Below are positions 22,045-28,783 of a DNA stretch of 29,048 bases, piece by piece. The position numbers were made by a program, and so were the translations under genes. Every line of letters begins with the position of its first letter. The stretch's first letter is position 1. Origin of the DNA: Parcubacteria group bacterium (lineage in GTDB: Bacteria > Patescibacteriota > Minisyncoccia > Phycocordibacterales > Phycocordibacteraceae). The stretch spans positions 1 through 29,048 of the forward strand of contig JAQBRK010000050.1 of NCBI GenBank assembly GCA_028286505.1. The letters are read 5' to 3'. The notes beneath the pieces are model-generated. The model had not been told where the DNA came from. It saw only the letters and a program-made list of their open reading frames with translations, and searched no databases.

Positions 22045-24036
22045 ATGTTTTTCACGCAGCTCGCGCGTGATGCTCGTGGCGTACCTGCGCGCGGTTTTTC
22101 TACGCTCGAGATGCTTATCGCGATGACCGTGCTCGTGCTTTCTATTTCCGCCGTCATGCTGCTCTTCCCTATTGCGGACAGTTCCGGAATAGACACCGAG
22201 CTTTCCCGCGAAGCACTGGATCTGGCTCGTGAGACGTTGGTACGTGAGCAAGCGCTCGGCGATGAGGATTTCAAACTGGTCGTTGCCACGACAACCGACA
22301 CGAGCGAGGACGGCATCGTATTCAGAAAAACGGTAGGGGTCACCGCACCTTCGCTCTTTACGAAAAAAGTTACGGTTACCGTGTCGTGGGGCGGTCTCTA
22401 TAACCGCAGTCAAAGCGTAGCCCTTTCGTCGTGGGGTACGGATTTCGAGAACGTTGCCGGAGGCGACACGTGCAACTCCGCCGCTACGGAAGACTGGTCC
22501 TTCCCACGAGCCACTCACCTTCTGTTCGGGGGCGTCCGCGGTCTCGCCGACCCGTCCGGCAGCTACCCGCTTACCGACATCGATGTGTTTCGAGGACGGC
22601 TGTACGCGACGGTGAATGGAAGCGTCAGCCCGCTCCCCTCCCAAGGCCCTGTAAATCCTGCGGCGGCCATAACAAGCGCCGGAGGAACCATCGCATGGAC
22701 GAATCCTTCTTCTGCCCGCGTGAGCGACACCCTCTCCGCTACCGCCAGCATTCCGGCGGGAGCATCTTCCCAGTACCTGAAGGTATGGAATTTCGGATTC
22801 TCCGTACCTACAGGCGCAACGATACTCGGCATTGCGGTGGATGTGGAAAGAAATGGTGCCGGCATCAGGGACGGCTCCGTACGCATTCTGCGTGCCGACG
22901 GAAGCGAAGGAGCACTGAACAAAGCGCGTGCAACGGGTTGGCCGGTAAACGAAGCATATGCGACCTATGGCGGCTCGAACGATCTCTGGGGTGAAACCGG
23001 ATGGTCGGCGAGCGCCGTGAACGATCCTGATTTCGGCGTAGAACTATCGGTAACGAATCCCTCACTTACCGCCAAGACCGCTGCGATCGATAACGTACGC
23101 ATCACCGTGACCTACACGAGACAGTTCTATATTCTTGACGTGCGCGGGACTCGTACGCTTATCTCAGCGCTTGGACAAAACACCATTTCGACCGGCATGA
23201 ATGCCGTTGTGGTGGCGACTTCCACCGCTATGGGCAATTACGCGTACGTCGCCACGAACTCGACCATCGCGCATCTTGAGATACTCGATGTCGGCGGACC
23301 AGTCGCTACCGTTACCTCTACGTTTCAGCTGCCGTCCGCGAATGTTGTCGCCAACACTATCTTTTACAGGAACGGGTACGCGTATCTCGGTCTCGCGAAT
23401 AATCCGAGCGGACCCGAGTTTGCCATCATCGATGTGCATGCACCCGCCACTCCGCGACTTATCGGCACGTATGAAGTTGGTGCAGGAATAAATGCCATTA
23501 GCCTTACAAAAAGTTTTGCGTATCTGGCGACGTCCGACAGCTCTCGCGAACTCATACGACTATCGCTTGCCGACCTTCCGCGCCCGGCACTCGACGCAAG
23601 TTATAACGCTCCCGGGGCAAACGGTTCGGGATTTGGCCGCTCCCTCTATACGATAGGCGATACGCTTTATTTCGGACGTTACTACAGCCTGACCAGCGCG
23701 CCGGAATTTTCGATACTCAACACTTCCGGTGTGCCGGCACTTCGTGGCACGTATGATCTGGGTCCGTCGAACACGAGTCCGTACGGGGCCTACGGCGTTA
23801 TCGTTCGGGACACGCTTGCGTATGTACTGACGGCAAGCCAGTCGAATGGCGGCAAGCTGCAACTCATCAATGTTGCTGACCAGGCCGCGCCAACCGTTGC
23901 AGCCGCGGTAACGCTCCCGAACAGCGGCGCAGGAGTTGCACTCGATTGCGAAAGAGAGACGCTGTACGCTGCCTCCGTTCCCGCATCAGGAACGTACGCG
24001 GGTCGCGGGTCGCTCAGTATCGTTACTGCTCCATGA
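22045..24036 (+). CDS. Prepilin-like adhesin with LVIVD-type beta-propeller repeats
   Basis: This is a 663-residue protein. The leader MFFTQLARDARGVPARG is followed by FSTLEMLIAMTVLVLSISAVMLL, a textbook prepilin site with Glu5. A helical neck (about 50-75) leads to a beta-rich region. Residues of about 215-355 look like a jelly-roll/phage-tail-like sandwich (GFSVPTGATILGIAVDVERNG). Residues of about 360-660 contain repeated blocks such as YAYVATNSTIAHLEILDVGGP, YAYLGLANNPSGPEFAIIDV and LAYVLTASQSNGGKLQLINV, the LVIVD pattern of beta-propellers. It probably sits at or near a pilus tip and binds a host or surface ligand, which is inference. A leaderless-type -10 lies 6 nt upstream. Its stop overlaps the next ATG (ATGA). 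Confidence 0.85.
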   Translation: MFFTQLARDARGVPARGFSTLEMLIAMTVLVLSISAVMLLFPIADSSGIDTELSREALDLARETLVREQALGDEDFKLVVATTTDTSEDGIVFRKTVGVTAPSLFTKKVTVTVSWGGLYNRSQSVALSSWGTDFENVAGGDTCNSAATEDWSFPRATHLLFGGVRGLADPSGSYPLTDIDVFRGRLYATVNGSVSPLPSQGPVNPAAAITSAGGTIAWTNPSSARVSDTLSATASIPAGASSQYLKVWNFGFSVPTGATILGIAVDVERNGAGIRDGSVRILRADGSEGALNKARATGWPVNEAYATYGGSNDLWGETGWSASAVNDPDFGVELSVTNPSLTAKTAAIDNVRITVTYTRQFYILDVRGTRTLISALGQNTISTGMNAVVVATSTAMGNYAYVATNSTIAHLEILDVGGPVATVTSTFQLPSANVVANTIFYRNGYAYLGLANNPSGPEFAIIDVHAPATPRLIGTYEVGAGINAISLTKSFAYLATSDSSRELIRLSLADLPRPALDASYNAPGANGSGFGRSLYTIGDTLYFGRYYSLTSAPEFSILNTSGVPALRGTYDLGPSNTSPYGAYGVIVRDTLAYVLTASQSNGGKLQLINVADQAAPTVAAAVTLPNSGAGVALDCERETLYAASVPASGTYAGRGSLSIVTAP

Positions 24037-24521
24037 GCAACGTGCGACGAATGAGGGGGTTTACGTTACTTGAAGTGATTATCTATCTGGCGCTCTTTTC
24101 GATACTTCTCGGTGGTGCGGTCATCTGTTCGTTCAATTTATTCACGGCCGCCGCGTATGGAGGAACCCGTACGCTGCTTACCGAAGAAAGCGCCTTCATG
24201 CTCGGAAAAATCGAACAGTCGCTTTCAGAGGATGTGCAAATCACGGAGCCAAGGAGTTCCGAAAACGCCGACGTCCTACGTATTCTCAAAGCCGGAAGCC
24301 AGCAGACGTATTCCCTTTCCGGAACGGATTTAGTTGTAGCGGAAGGAGCCACTCCTCAAGTCGTGTTGAACGCATCGAATGTTACGGTTGCGAAGCTTCG
24401 TTTCCAGCACGCACCGAGCGGAGCGTCCGAAACGCTGGTCACCGTGCTCACGCTCACTGCCCGCAGTGAAAACGGCATGGTCTTTACCCACGTCGCCACA
24501 AGTACCGTTTTTATCCGCTAG
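24033..24521 (+). CDS. Prepilin-like protein (minor pilin/pseudopilin type)
   Basis: This is a 162-residue protein. MSNVRRMRG followed by FTLLEVIIYLALFSILLGG is a canonical class III prepilin leader with Gly-1, Phe1 and Glu5. The 110-residue soluble head is beta-rich and ends in a strand pattern (TLVTVLTLTARSENGMVFTHVATSTVFIR) like PilW/GspJ-type minor pilins. The ATG overlaps the stop of the preceding adhesin gene in ATGA, so translation is coupled and the two products are expected in similar amounts. Minor pilins of this kind commonly prime pilus assembly. A direct complex with the 663-residue protein is plausible but not shown. Confidence 0.85.
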   Translation: MSNVRRMRGFTLLEVIIYLALFSILLGGAVICSFNLFTAAAYGGTRTLLTEESAFMLGKIEQSLSEDVQITEPRSSENADVLRILKAGSQQTYSLSGTDLVVAEGATPQVVLNASNVTVAKLRFQHAPSGASETLVTVLTLTARSENGMVFTHVATSTVFIR

Positions 24522-24542
24522 TAACAGCTCGGGGTGGAGGCG

Positions 24543-24548
24543 TATACT
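24543..24548 (+). promoter_or_regulatory. -10 box of the superoxide dismutase gene
   Basis: TATACT lies 24 nt before the ATG at 24573. The implied leader is about 18 nt and contains no SD, so initiation is not SD-driven. Confidence 0.5.
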
Positions 24549-24572
24549 GGCCACACCTAACCTCACATTCGT

Positions 24573-25160
24573 ATGACGTATCAAGCACGCACCTTCGCCC
24601 TCCCAGAACTTAAAGGCCTTTCGAAGAAACAATTGGACGTGCACCTGGCTCTCTACGAAGGCTACGTGAAGCATGTAAATCTCATCATGGAAAAAATAGC
24701 TTCTCTTAAGGAAGTTGATGCCGAAGGAAACGCCTTCCTGATGAACGAACTCCGGCGTCGTCTCGGATTCGAATTCGACGGCATGCGCATGCACGAGTAC
24801 TATTTCGAGCAGTTCGAAGGTGGAGCGGCTGCGCCCGCTGCCGACAGCGCTCTCGCGTCAGCCGTTACGGAGAAGTATGGCGGCTGGGATGCGTTCATCG
24901 CGCACATAAAGGAAGTCGCGGGTACGCGCGGCATCGGCTGGGTGGTGGTGTACTACGACCCGAAGGGCTCAACGATGCATACCGCATTCGTGAACGACCA
25001 TGAACTCGGACAGTTAGCGGGACTCCCCGTCATACTTGCGGTGGACCTTTGGGAGCACGCCTACATGGTGGATTATCTTCCAGCTGAGAAAAAAACATAC
25101 GTTGAGGCGTTTCTCGAGAACGTGAACTGGAGAATGGTTGAATCGCGCGTTGTTTCCTAA
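24573..25160 (+). CDS. sod: Iron/manganese superoxide dismutase
   Basis: This 195-residue enzyme converts superoxide to oxygen and hydrogen peroxide. The four metal ligands can be placed: His24 (LDVHLALYEGYV), His74 (MRMHEYYFEQF), Asp158 and His162 (AVDLWEHAYMVDYL). The C-terminal VNW is also conserved. The usual HYGKHH run near the first ligand is HLALYE, so the second-shell His is missing. The position that helps separate Fe from Mn enzymes lies in VNDHELG with no Gln, and the residue two before the Asp ligand is Ala156. Metal choice is therefore open, and cambialistic use is possible. No signal peptide, so cytosolic. It is monocistronic. Confidence 0.92.
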   Translation: MTYQARTFALPELKGLSKKQLDVHLALYEGYVKHVNLIMEKIASLKEVDAEGNAFLMNELRRRLGFEFDGMRMHEYYFEQFEGGAAAPAADSALASAVTEKYGGWDAFIAHIKEVAGTRGIGWVVVYYDPKGSTMHTAFVNDHELGQLAGLPVILAVDLWEHAYMVDYLPAEKKTYVEAFLENVNWRMVESRVVS

Positions 25161-25191
25161 AGAGCGGTCCACCTCTAGTTCATCGTACGTT

Positions 25192-25216
25192 CATGAAGTA
25201 TTGCCCATACTTCATG
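25192..25216. repeat. 10-bp-arm inverted repeat between sod and the SpoT-type gene
   Basis: CATGAAGTAT (25192-25201) and ATACTTCATG (25207-25216) are perfectly complementary around a 5-nt centre. No T-run follows. It lies 31 nt past the sod stop and 19 nt before the next ATG, so it could end sod mRNA weakly or serve as an operator for the next gene. Confidence 0.65.
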
Positions 25217-25235
25217 CCATCCCTGTCGGGATATT

Positions 25236-25868
25236 ATGCAGCAACATGTAGCGACGGAGAGCTCGTCCACTACCCTCGAAAACCGCGAGAGCTTTTTCAA
25301 TCGCATACGAAGCATTTGGCCCGAAGAATCTCCCCAGTATCGTCTCGTTCTCCTTTCCTATGACACCGCGAAAGATGCGCTTCGCGGCATAGAACGCGAA
25401 GAAGGCGTGCGATATTTCGAGCATGCACGCTCGGTGGCGCTCATCCTCATCGACCGATTGCGAGTCGACGATTCTGTCGCCATTTCACTGGCTCTGCTGC
25501 ACGACGTCATAGAAGAAAATTCTACGCAGTGGAGCCTTGCACGTGTGCAAGATTTGTTCGGCGCGGGCATCGCGGAGGATATCCGTCTTCTTACGAAGCC
25601 GAGCGAGATGATGAAGCTGACCGATAGCGGGATGAGCTACCACGCAAGCTTTTGGTATGCACCGCGCCGTGTGGCAACGGTAAAACTCGCCGATCGGTAT
25701 CATAATTTAACGACACTGCGTTTCTGTTCGCTTGCCAAGCAGCTTCGCAAAAGAGATGAGACCCGTGAGCATTACCTGCCTCTGGCCAGATACTGGGGAA
25801 TTTTGGATAAGGAAATCGAGCAAATTCTCAATGAGCCGCCCGAGTTACGTTTGGAGGGGGTACCTTAA
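25236..25868 (+). CDS. Stand-alone SpoT/RelA-type HD hydrolase
   Basis: This 210-residue protein has the HD layout of (p)ppGpp hydrolases: His63 in RYFEHARSVALIL, His89-Asp90 with Glu93-Glu94 in LLHDVIEEN, and Asp153 in VKLADRYHNLTTL, which closely matches the KLADRxHNxxTL signature. No synthetase, TGS or ACT domain follows, so it is a small hydrolase of the SAH/Mesh1 type if it acts on alarmones. That substrate is inferred from family resemblance. The ATG at 25236 has neither SD nor a clear -10 at leaderless distance. Its TAA overlaps the stop of the convergent MBL gene within TTAA. Confidence 0.82.
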   Translation: MQQHVATESSSTTLENRESFFNRIRSIWPEESPQYRLVLLSYDTAKDALRGIEREEGVRYFEHARSVALILIDRLRVDDSVAISLALLHDVIEENSTQWSLARVQDLFGAGIAEDIRLLTKPSEMMKLTDSGMSYHASFWYAPRRVATVKLADRYHNLTTLRFCSLAKQLRKRDETREHYLPLARYWGILDKEIEQILNEPPELRLEGVP

Positions 25869-26746
25869 CGCTCGGATACCGTTACGCCATCGCTTGAGAA
25901 CGAGATAGTTCCACTATCAATAGTGGAGCGTATTCGTGCACCCTCGGCTTTGATCCGATCGAGCGTATCCGGATTCGGGTGTCCATACGAATTACCCTTC
26001 CCTGCCGAAATAACCACGATGCGCGGATGAACCGCAGCCAGCCATAGACTGTCGCTTGAGAAACGTGAGCCGTGATGGCCTGCTTTGAGTACGTCGCTTT
26101 GGAGTTCGCCATCGTTTCCATCAAGCCCTACTAAATAGTCTTCGTAGGGGCTCGGTAAATCGCCGGTCAGCATGAACGAGGTAGCTCCATACACCACGTG
26201 CAGCACCACCGAGCCGTCGTTCGTCGCGGTCTGCGTTGATTCGTCGCGGTCCGGAAATAAAACATCCGCATAGGCACCGCCACCCAGATGCAGTCGCATA
26301 CCGCGCTTCGCTATGACATGACGCATGCCCGGCTCTTTCGCAGCATCCTCGAAGACATGCTGGGAAACCTTGGTGGTGTCGGGTATGCCCGGTTCCAGGA
26401 ACGTGTCTACCTTAAAGCGTTCGAACACGTCCGCGAGTCCGCTGATGTGATCTTTGTCGGGATGAGTCGATACTAAGAGATTGAAATGCTTGTCCCAAGG
26501 AAGAAGCTGTTTGGATAACTCTCGTAGCACCGAGCGATTAGGCCCGCCGTCGACCAGTATTTTTATGCCGGTCGGTCCTTCGATAAAAGTGGAATCCCCT
26601 TGGCCGATATTGAGAAACGATACACGAAGCGCGTCGTGACGCGGGAGGAACAGTACGGCGCCTATGACCAGGTTCACTACGAGTAGCAGCGCGACAGAAA
26701 GGCCGTATGCCCACGTCTTACCAGATGTATCGTTCGCCATAGTCAT
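25865..26746 (-). CDS. Membrane-anchored ComEC-type metallo-beta-lactamase protein
   Basis: This 293-residue protein begins with one TM helix (about 12-34) and continues as an MBL-fold domain starting RVSFLNIGQGDSTFIEGP, the hallmark of ComEC C-terminal domains. Metal-site motifs are STHPDKDHISG (His95, Asp97, Asp99, His100), a GDLP Asp, KAGHHGS and a late SYGHPNP His. It supplies the domain missing from the ComEC at 7734-9215, so the two probably act together. In characterised systems this domain is a nuclease that may degrade the non-transported strand. The ATG at 26746 has TATACT 6 nt upstream on the minus strand and no SD. It is divergent from the Nudix gene across 56 bp. Confidence 0.88.
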   Translation of the reverse strand: MTMANDTSGKTWAYGLSVALLLVVNLVIGAVLFLPRHDALRVSFLNIGQGDSTFIEGPTGIKILVDGGPNRSVLRELSKQLLPWDKHFNLLVSTHPDKDHISGLADVFERFKVDTFLEPGIPDTTKVSQHVFEDAAKEPGMRHVIAKRGMRLHLGGGAYADVLFPDRDESTQTATNDGSVVLHVVYGATSFMLTGDLPSPYEDYLVGLDGNDGELQSDVLKAGHHGSRFSSDSLWLAAVHPRIVVISAGKGNSYGHPNPDTLDRIKAEGARIRSTIDSGTISFSSDGVTVSER

Positions 26747-26752
26747 AGATGG

Positions 26753-26758
26753 AGTATA
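26753..26758 (-). promoter_or_regulatory. -10 box of the MBL gene, leaderless spacing
   Basis: On the minus strand TATACT ends exactly 6 nt before the ATG at 26746. No SD is present, and the -35 position reads GTAAAA. Confidence 0.6.
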
Positions 26759-26790
26759 CGTAGCCTTGATGCGATTTTTACCAACTTGTG

Positions 26791-26796
26791 TACACT
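26791..26796 (+). promoter_or_regulatory. -10 box of the Nudix gene, leaderless spacing
   Basis: TACACT ends 6 nt before the ATG at 26803. No SD is present. A TTGATG 19 bp further upstream is a weak -35 candidate. The box overlaps an in-frame GTG start candidate (26788), which argues for the ATG. Confidence 0.5.
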
Positions 26797-26802
26797 TATT
26801 AT

Positions 26803-27261
26803 ATGTTCATACGTCGCGTATGGAATCGGGCGACCGCCCCCTTTCAACTCCTCTACTGGCAGATGACACTGCCTCAGGCTGAGGGAGTGAAGCTTTTGAT
26901 AGAGTGCGACGAGAAATTTCTCATGATCCGCGAGACCTATGGCCCGCAACACTGGACCTTTCCCGGTGGCCGTATGAAGCACCACGAAACACCCGAAGAT
27001 GCGGCGCGGCGTAAGGCGAAAGAAGAAGTCGGTGTAACGCTTGGCGATACCGAATACCTCGGTTCCTATTTTCATACCCGCCAATACAAGCGTGATGCTA
27101 TTTGCGTGTTCTGCGCCAAGACTGAAAGTTTCGAGCACACGCCAAGCACCACGAACGTGGCGGAATCCGCATGGTTCACACTCGAAGAGATGGACACGCT
27201 CGAACGTTCCGAGTCGGTAGACGATGCTCTTGAGCTCTATCATCGCCGCAAGGACGTTTAA
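26803..27261 (+). CDS. Nudix-family hydrolase with an altered Nudix box
   Basis: This 152-residue protein contains the Nudix fold. The pattern WTFPGGRMKHHETPEDAARR followed by KAKEEVGV fits G-x5-E-x7-R-E-U-x-E-E-x-G-U (Gly56, Glu62, Arg70, Glu74, Glu75, Gly77), except that the Glu after Arg is Lys71. In MutT that Glu binds metal or acts as base, so activity may be changed. An N-terminal hydrophobic/aromatic stretch (about 9-24) precedes the domain and may touch the membrane. Family members hydrolyse nucleoside diphosphates linked to other groups, and the substrate here is unknown. The start is ATG 26803 because a -10 box lies 6 nt upstream. The 3' end overlaps the convergent regulator gene within TTAA. 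Confidence 0.85.
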   Translation: MFIRRVWNRATAPFQLLYWQMTLPQAEGVKLLIECDEKFLMIRETYGPQHWTFPGGRMKHHETPEDAARRKAKEEVGVTLGDTEYLGSYFHTRQYKRDAICVFCAKTESFEHTPSTTNVAESAWFTLEEMDTLERSESVDDALELYHRRKDV

Positions 27262-28091
27262 GGTTTCCGGATAAAGAACGGTTTTCCCATTTTAATTTTA
27301 AGGGCCCGAGCCTTTCTCGCGCTTCTAGTGATTCTAAGACGATGCTTGGCCTTGATGCTCAGAAGTCGTTCCAAGTTCTTCCGGACACTTACGTCATCCG
27401 TGTCCTGCGCGTAATAGATACGCTCTATTTGTTCCGTAACGCCCGGGTCCAGGTGCACTTCTGTTATGTAATCCCCGATAACCACAACGTAGTAGGTCCT
27501 GTCCGCGAATAGCGCTTCCATATGATACTGACGCAAATCATCCCTGAAGTCGCCCGCTATCGCTTTATCGAGGAATTCGCTCCCCCCTGCAATCAGGAGG
27601 AACTGTCTGCCACCGGTAACTATGTCTTCGACGAGTTTCCGCTCGGTCTCCTGGCGCGCGATATAGAACCAATAGTGAGGGTCATACGAATAAACCGGCT
27701 CGCTCGTAGGAGTTCTGTCGACGAGCAGACTCTGACTATGACCCCAGAAGGTGTCGAGGTGTTTCGTGGTGGAAAAGGTCAATGAAATGCTTTCTTTCTC
27801 ACCCAAAGACAGTAGGTCTGCGGATTCTCGGCTTGGTATATAGGCCGCACTCATAAGGTCGAGCCTTTCCCTCATTTGTCGTATCCAAGCCATAGTGAGA
27901 GCCACCATGCTCTTATATATGACTACTGTCTCTTCCCTTTTAAGCTTTCGGAGGGCCGCATAGAAGCCCTGCTTCGTAATACCGCCTATATGCGGGTCTA
28001 TTTCAGCTAACAGGAGCGTAGTTTTCATAGGTCCATTCCGAAGAGCCTCTAAAATAAGCTCTTCAATGGTTTTCGGCTTCAAAAAACTCAT
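27258..28091 (-). CDS. Winged-helix protein, probable transcriptional regulator
   Basis: This is a 277-residue protein. The first 75 residues read as a winged helix: TIEELILEALRNGPMKTTLLL, then GITKQGFYAALRKLKREETVVIY, where the Lys-Gln-Gly-Phe-Tyr-Ala-Ala-Leu helix would contact DNA and the following strand pair forms the wing. The remaining 200 residues are an unrecognised mixed alpha/beta domain with YWFYIARQETERKLVEDIV and TGGRQFLLIAGG, possibly an effector-sensing part. The C-terminal 40 residues are strongly basic. The ATG at 28091 has a perfect TATAAT 6 nt upstream (leaderless). An 8-bp-arm dyad (28109-28131) covers its -35 region, suggesting autoregulation and possibly control of the divergent four-TM gene. 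The partner and signal are unknown. Confidence 0.72.
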   Translation of the reverse strand: MSFLKPKTIEELILEALRNGPMKTTLLLAEIDPHIGGITKQGFYAALRKLKREETVVIYKSMVALTMAWIRQMRERLDLMSAAYIPSRESADLLSLGEKESISLTFSTTKHLDTFWGHSQSLLVDRTPTSEPVYSYDPHYWFYIARQETERKLVEDIVTGGRQFLLIAGGSEFLDKAIAGDFRDDLRQYHMEALFADRTYYVVVIGDYITEVHLDPGVTEQIERIYYAQDTDDVSVRKNLERLLSIKAKHRLRITRSARKARALKIKMGKPFFIRKP

Positions 28092-28097
28092 GCTCGA

Positions 28098-28103
28098 ATT
28101 ATA
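28098..28103 (-). promoter_or_regulatory. -10 box of the winged-helix gene, leaderless spacing
   Basis: On the minus strand a perfect TATAAT ends 6 nt before the ATG at 28091, with no SD between them. Confidence 0.7.
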
Positions 28104-28108
28104 GCACT

Positions 28109-28131
28109 CTAGTAAACTATTTTTTTACTAG
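28109..28131. promoter_or_regulatory. Operator-like dyad between the winged-helix and four-TM genes
   Basis: CTAGTAAA (28109-28116) and TTTACTAG (28124-28131) are perfect inverted repeats with a 7-bp centre. The dyad begins 5 bp upstream of the winged-helix gene's -10 and ends 21 bp before the -35 of the divergent promoter, a natural place for a dimeric regulator. Confidence 0.6.
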
Positions 28132-28152
28132 ACAACCAAATATATGAGTATT

Positions 28153-28181
28153 TTGGACTTATATTATATATATTGCATAAT
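28153..28181 (+). promoter_or_regulatory. Promoter of the four-TM protein gene
   Basis: TTGGAC (28153-28158), a 17-bp AT-rich spacer and CATAAT (28176-28181) form a good housekeeping-type promoter. The leader of about 34 nt carries AGGAG before the ATG at 28222. Confidence 0.65.
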
Positions 28182-28221
28182 CTTGGCAGATAACCCGTTC
28201 CATCAATCTCAGGAGACAGAA

Positions 28222-28749
28222 ATGACCTTGCAAAGCATCCGGACTCGCCTCGATTTGCTCGAGACTACCATCGGGAGAATCGTGAGGCCGATTGCTCGAT
28301 GGTCCATGTATTTGGTCTTGCCGAGCATGATCCTAGCCATAATTCCCGTTCGAGCTGTATCGTGGGTCGGAACTGGCCTGTTCGTGATCGCCTTCTCACT
28401 GCCCGTGATCTGCCTCTTGCCAGTCTTCCTCGTTACTACATGCATACTCGTAATCGATATGTATGAAGGCTTCCCGGCCTTCGCGCGCTCTTTGCCAGTA
28501 TTTCCGGAATATCTCGTGAAGTGCTGGAAGTCCCGTAAAGAGACAAGCGATTTCTGGATACTCTATTGCTTGAGTTTCGGAGTGTTGGGGCTAGTATTCT
28601 GTGTCGGTGGTATGGCATTCCATTTCTTCAGAGGTGGAGTACCTCCCATTTACGTTCTGGTGGGTGCGCCTATCCTACTTATTTCCAGTATTGGCGTTTA
28701 TAGCTTTGCCGGTCCCGCATTACGGGAAACGTTCACTCGGGACAAATAA
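28222..28749 (+). CDS. Four-TM membrane protein of unknown function
   Basis: This 175-residue protein is not recognised. The ATG at 28222 is chosen because AGGAG lies 6 nt upstream. A longer frame from 28144 would overlap the promoter. A short amphipathic N-terminus (TLQSIRTRLDLLETTIGRIV) is followed by hydrophobic segments near 27-45, 50-80 (possibly two passes), 112-133 and 142-162, with a basic cytosolic loop (VKCWKSRKETSD) in between. No enzymatic motif is visible. Its TTG-type promoter, strong SD and own terminator make it a single-gene unit like the 89-residue gene. A winged-helix regulator is encoded divergently with a dyad between them, so it may be the regulator's target. That link is inference. 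Confidence 0.72.
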   Translation: MTLQSIRTRLDLLETTIGRIVRPIARWSMYLVLPSMILAIIPVRAVSWVGTGLFVIAFSLPVICLLPVFLVTTCILVIDMYEGFPAFARSLPVFPEYLVKCWKSRKETSDFWILYCLSFGVLGLVFCVGGMAFHFFRGGVPPIYVLVGAPILLISSIGVYSFAGPALRETFTRDK

Positions 28750-28754
28750 AAACC

Positions 28755-28782
28755 AAAGGTCCGCGCTCTTGCGCGGACCTTT
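28755..28782. terminator. Bidirectional terminator between the four-TM gene and the comM-type gene
   Basis: A perfect 12-bp stem (28755-28766 with 28771-28782) has a TCTT loop. On the plus strand it is followed by CTT after the stem's TTT. On the minus strand it runs into GGTTTTTATTT. It serves both convergent genes. Confidence 0.9.
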
Positions 28783-28783
28783 C

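Noticed and set aside
21952..22644. Upstream extension of the pilB frame by 231 codons
   Set aside because: The extension runs antisense through the divergent prepilin gene and contains low-complexity, Arg-rich sequence. The MQVSESELK start matches the beginning of the MshEN domain.
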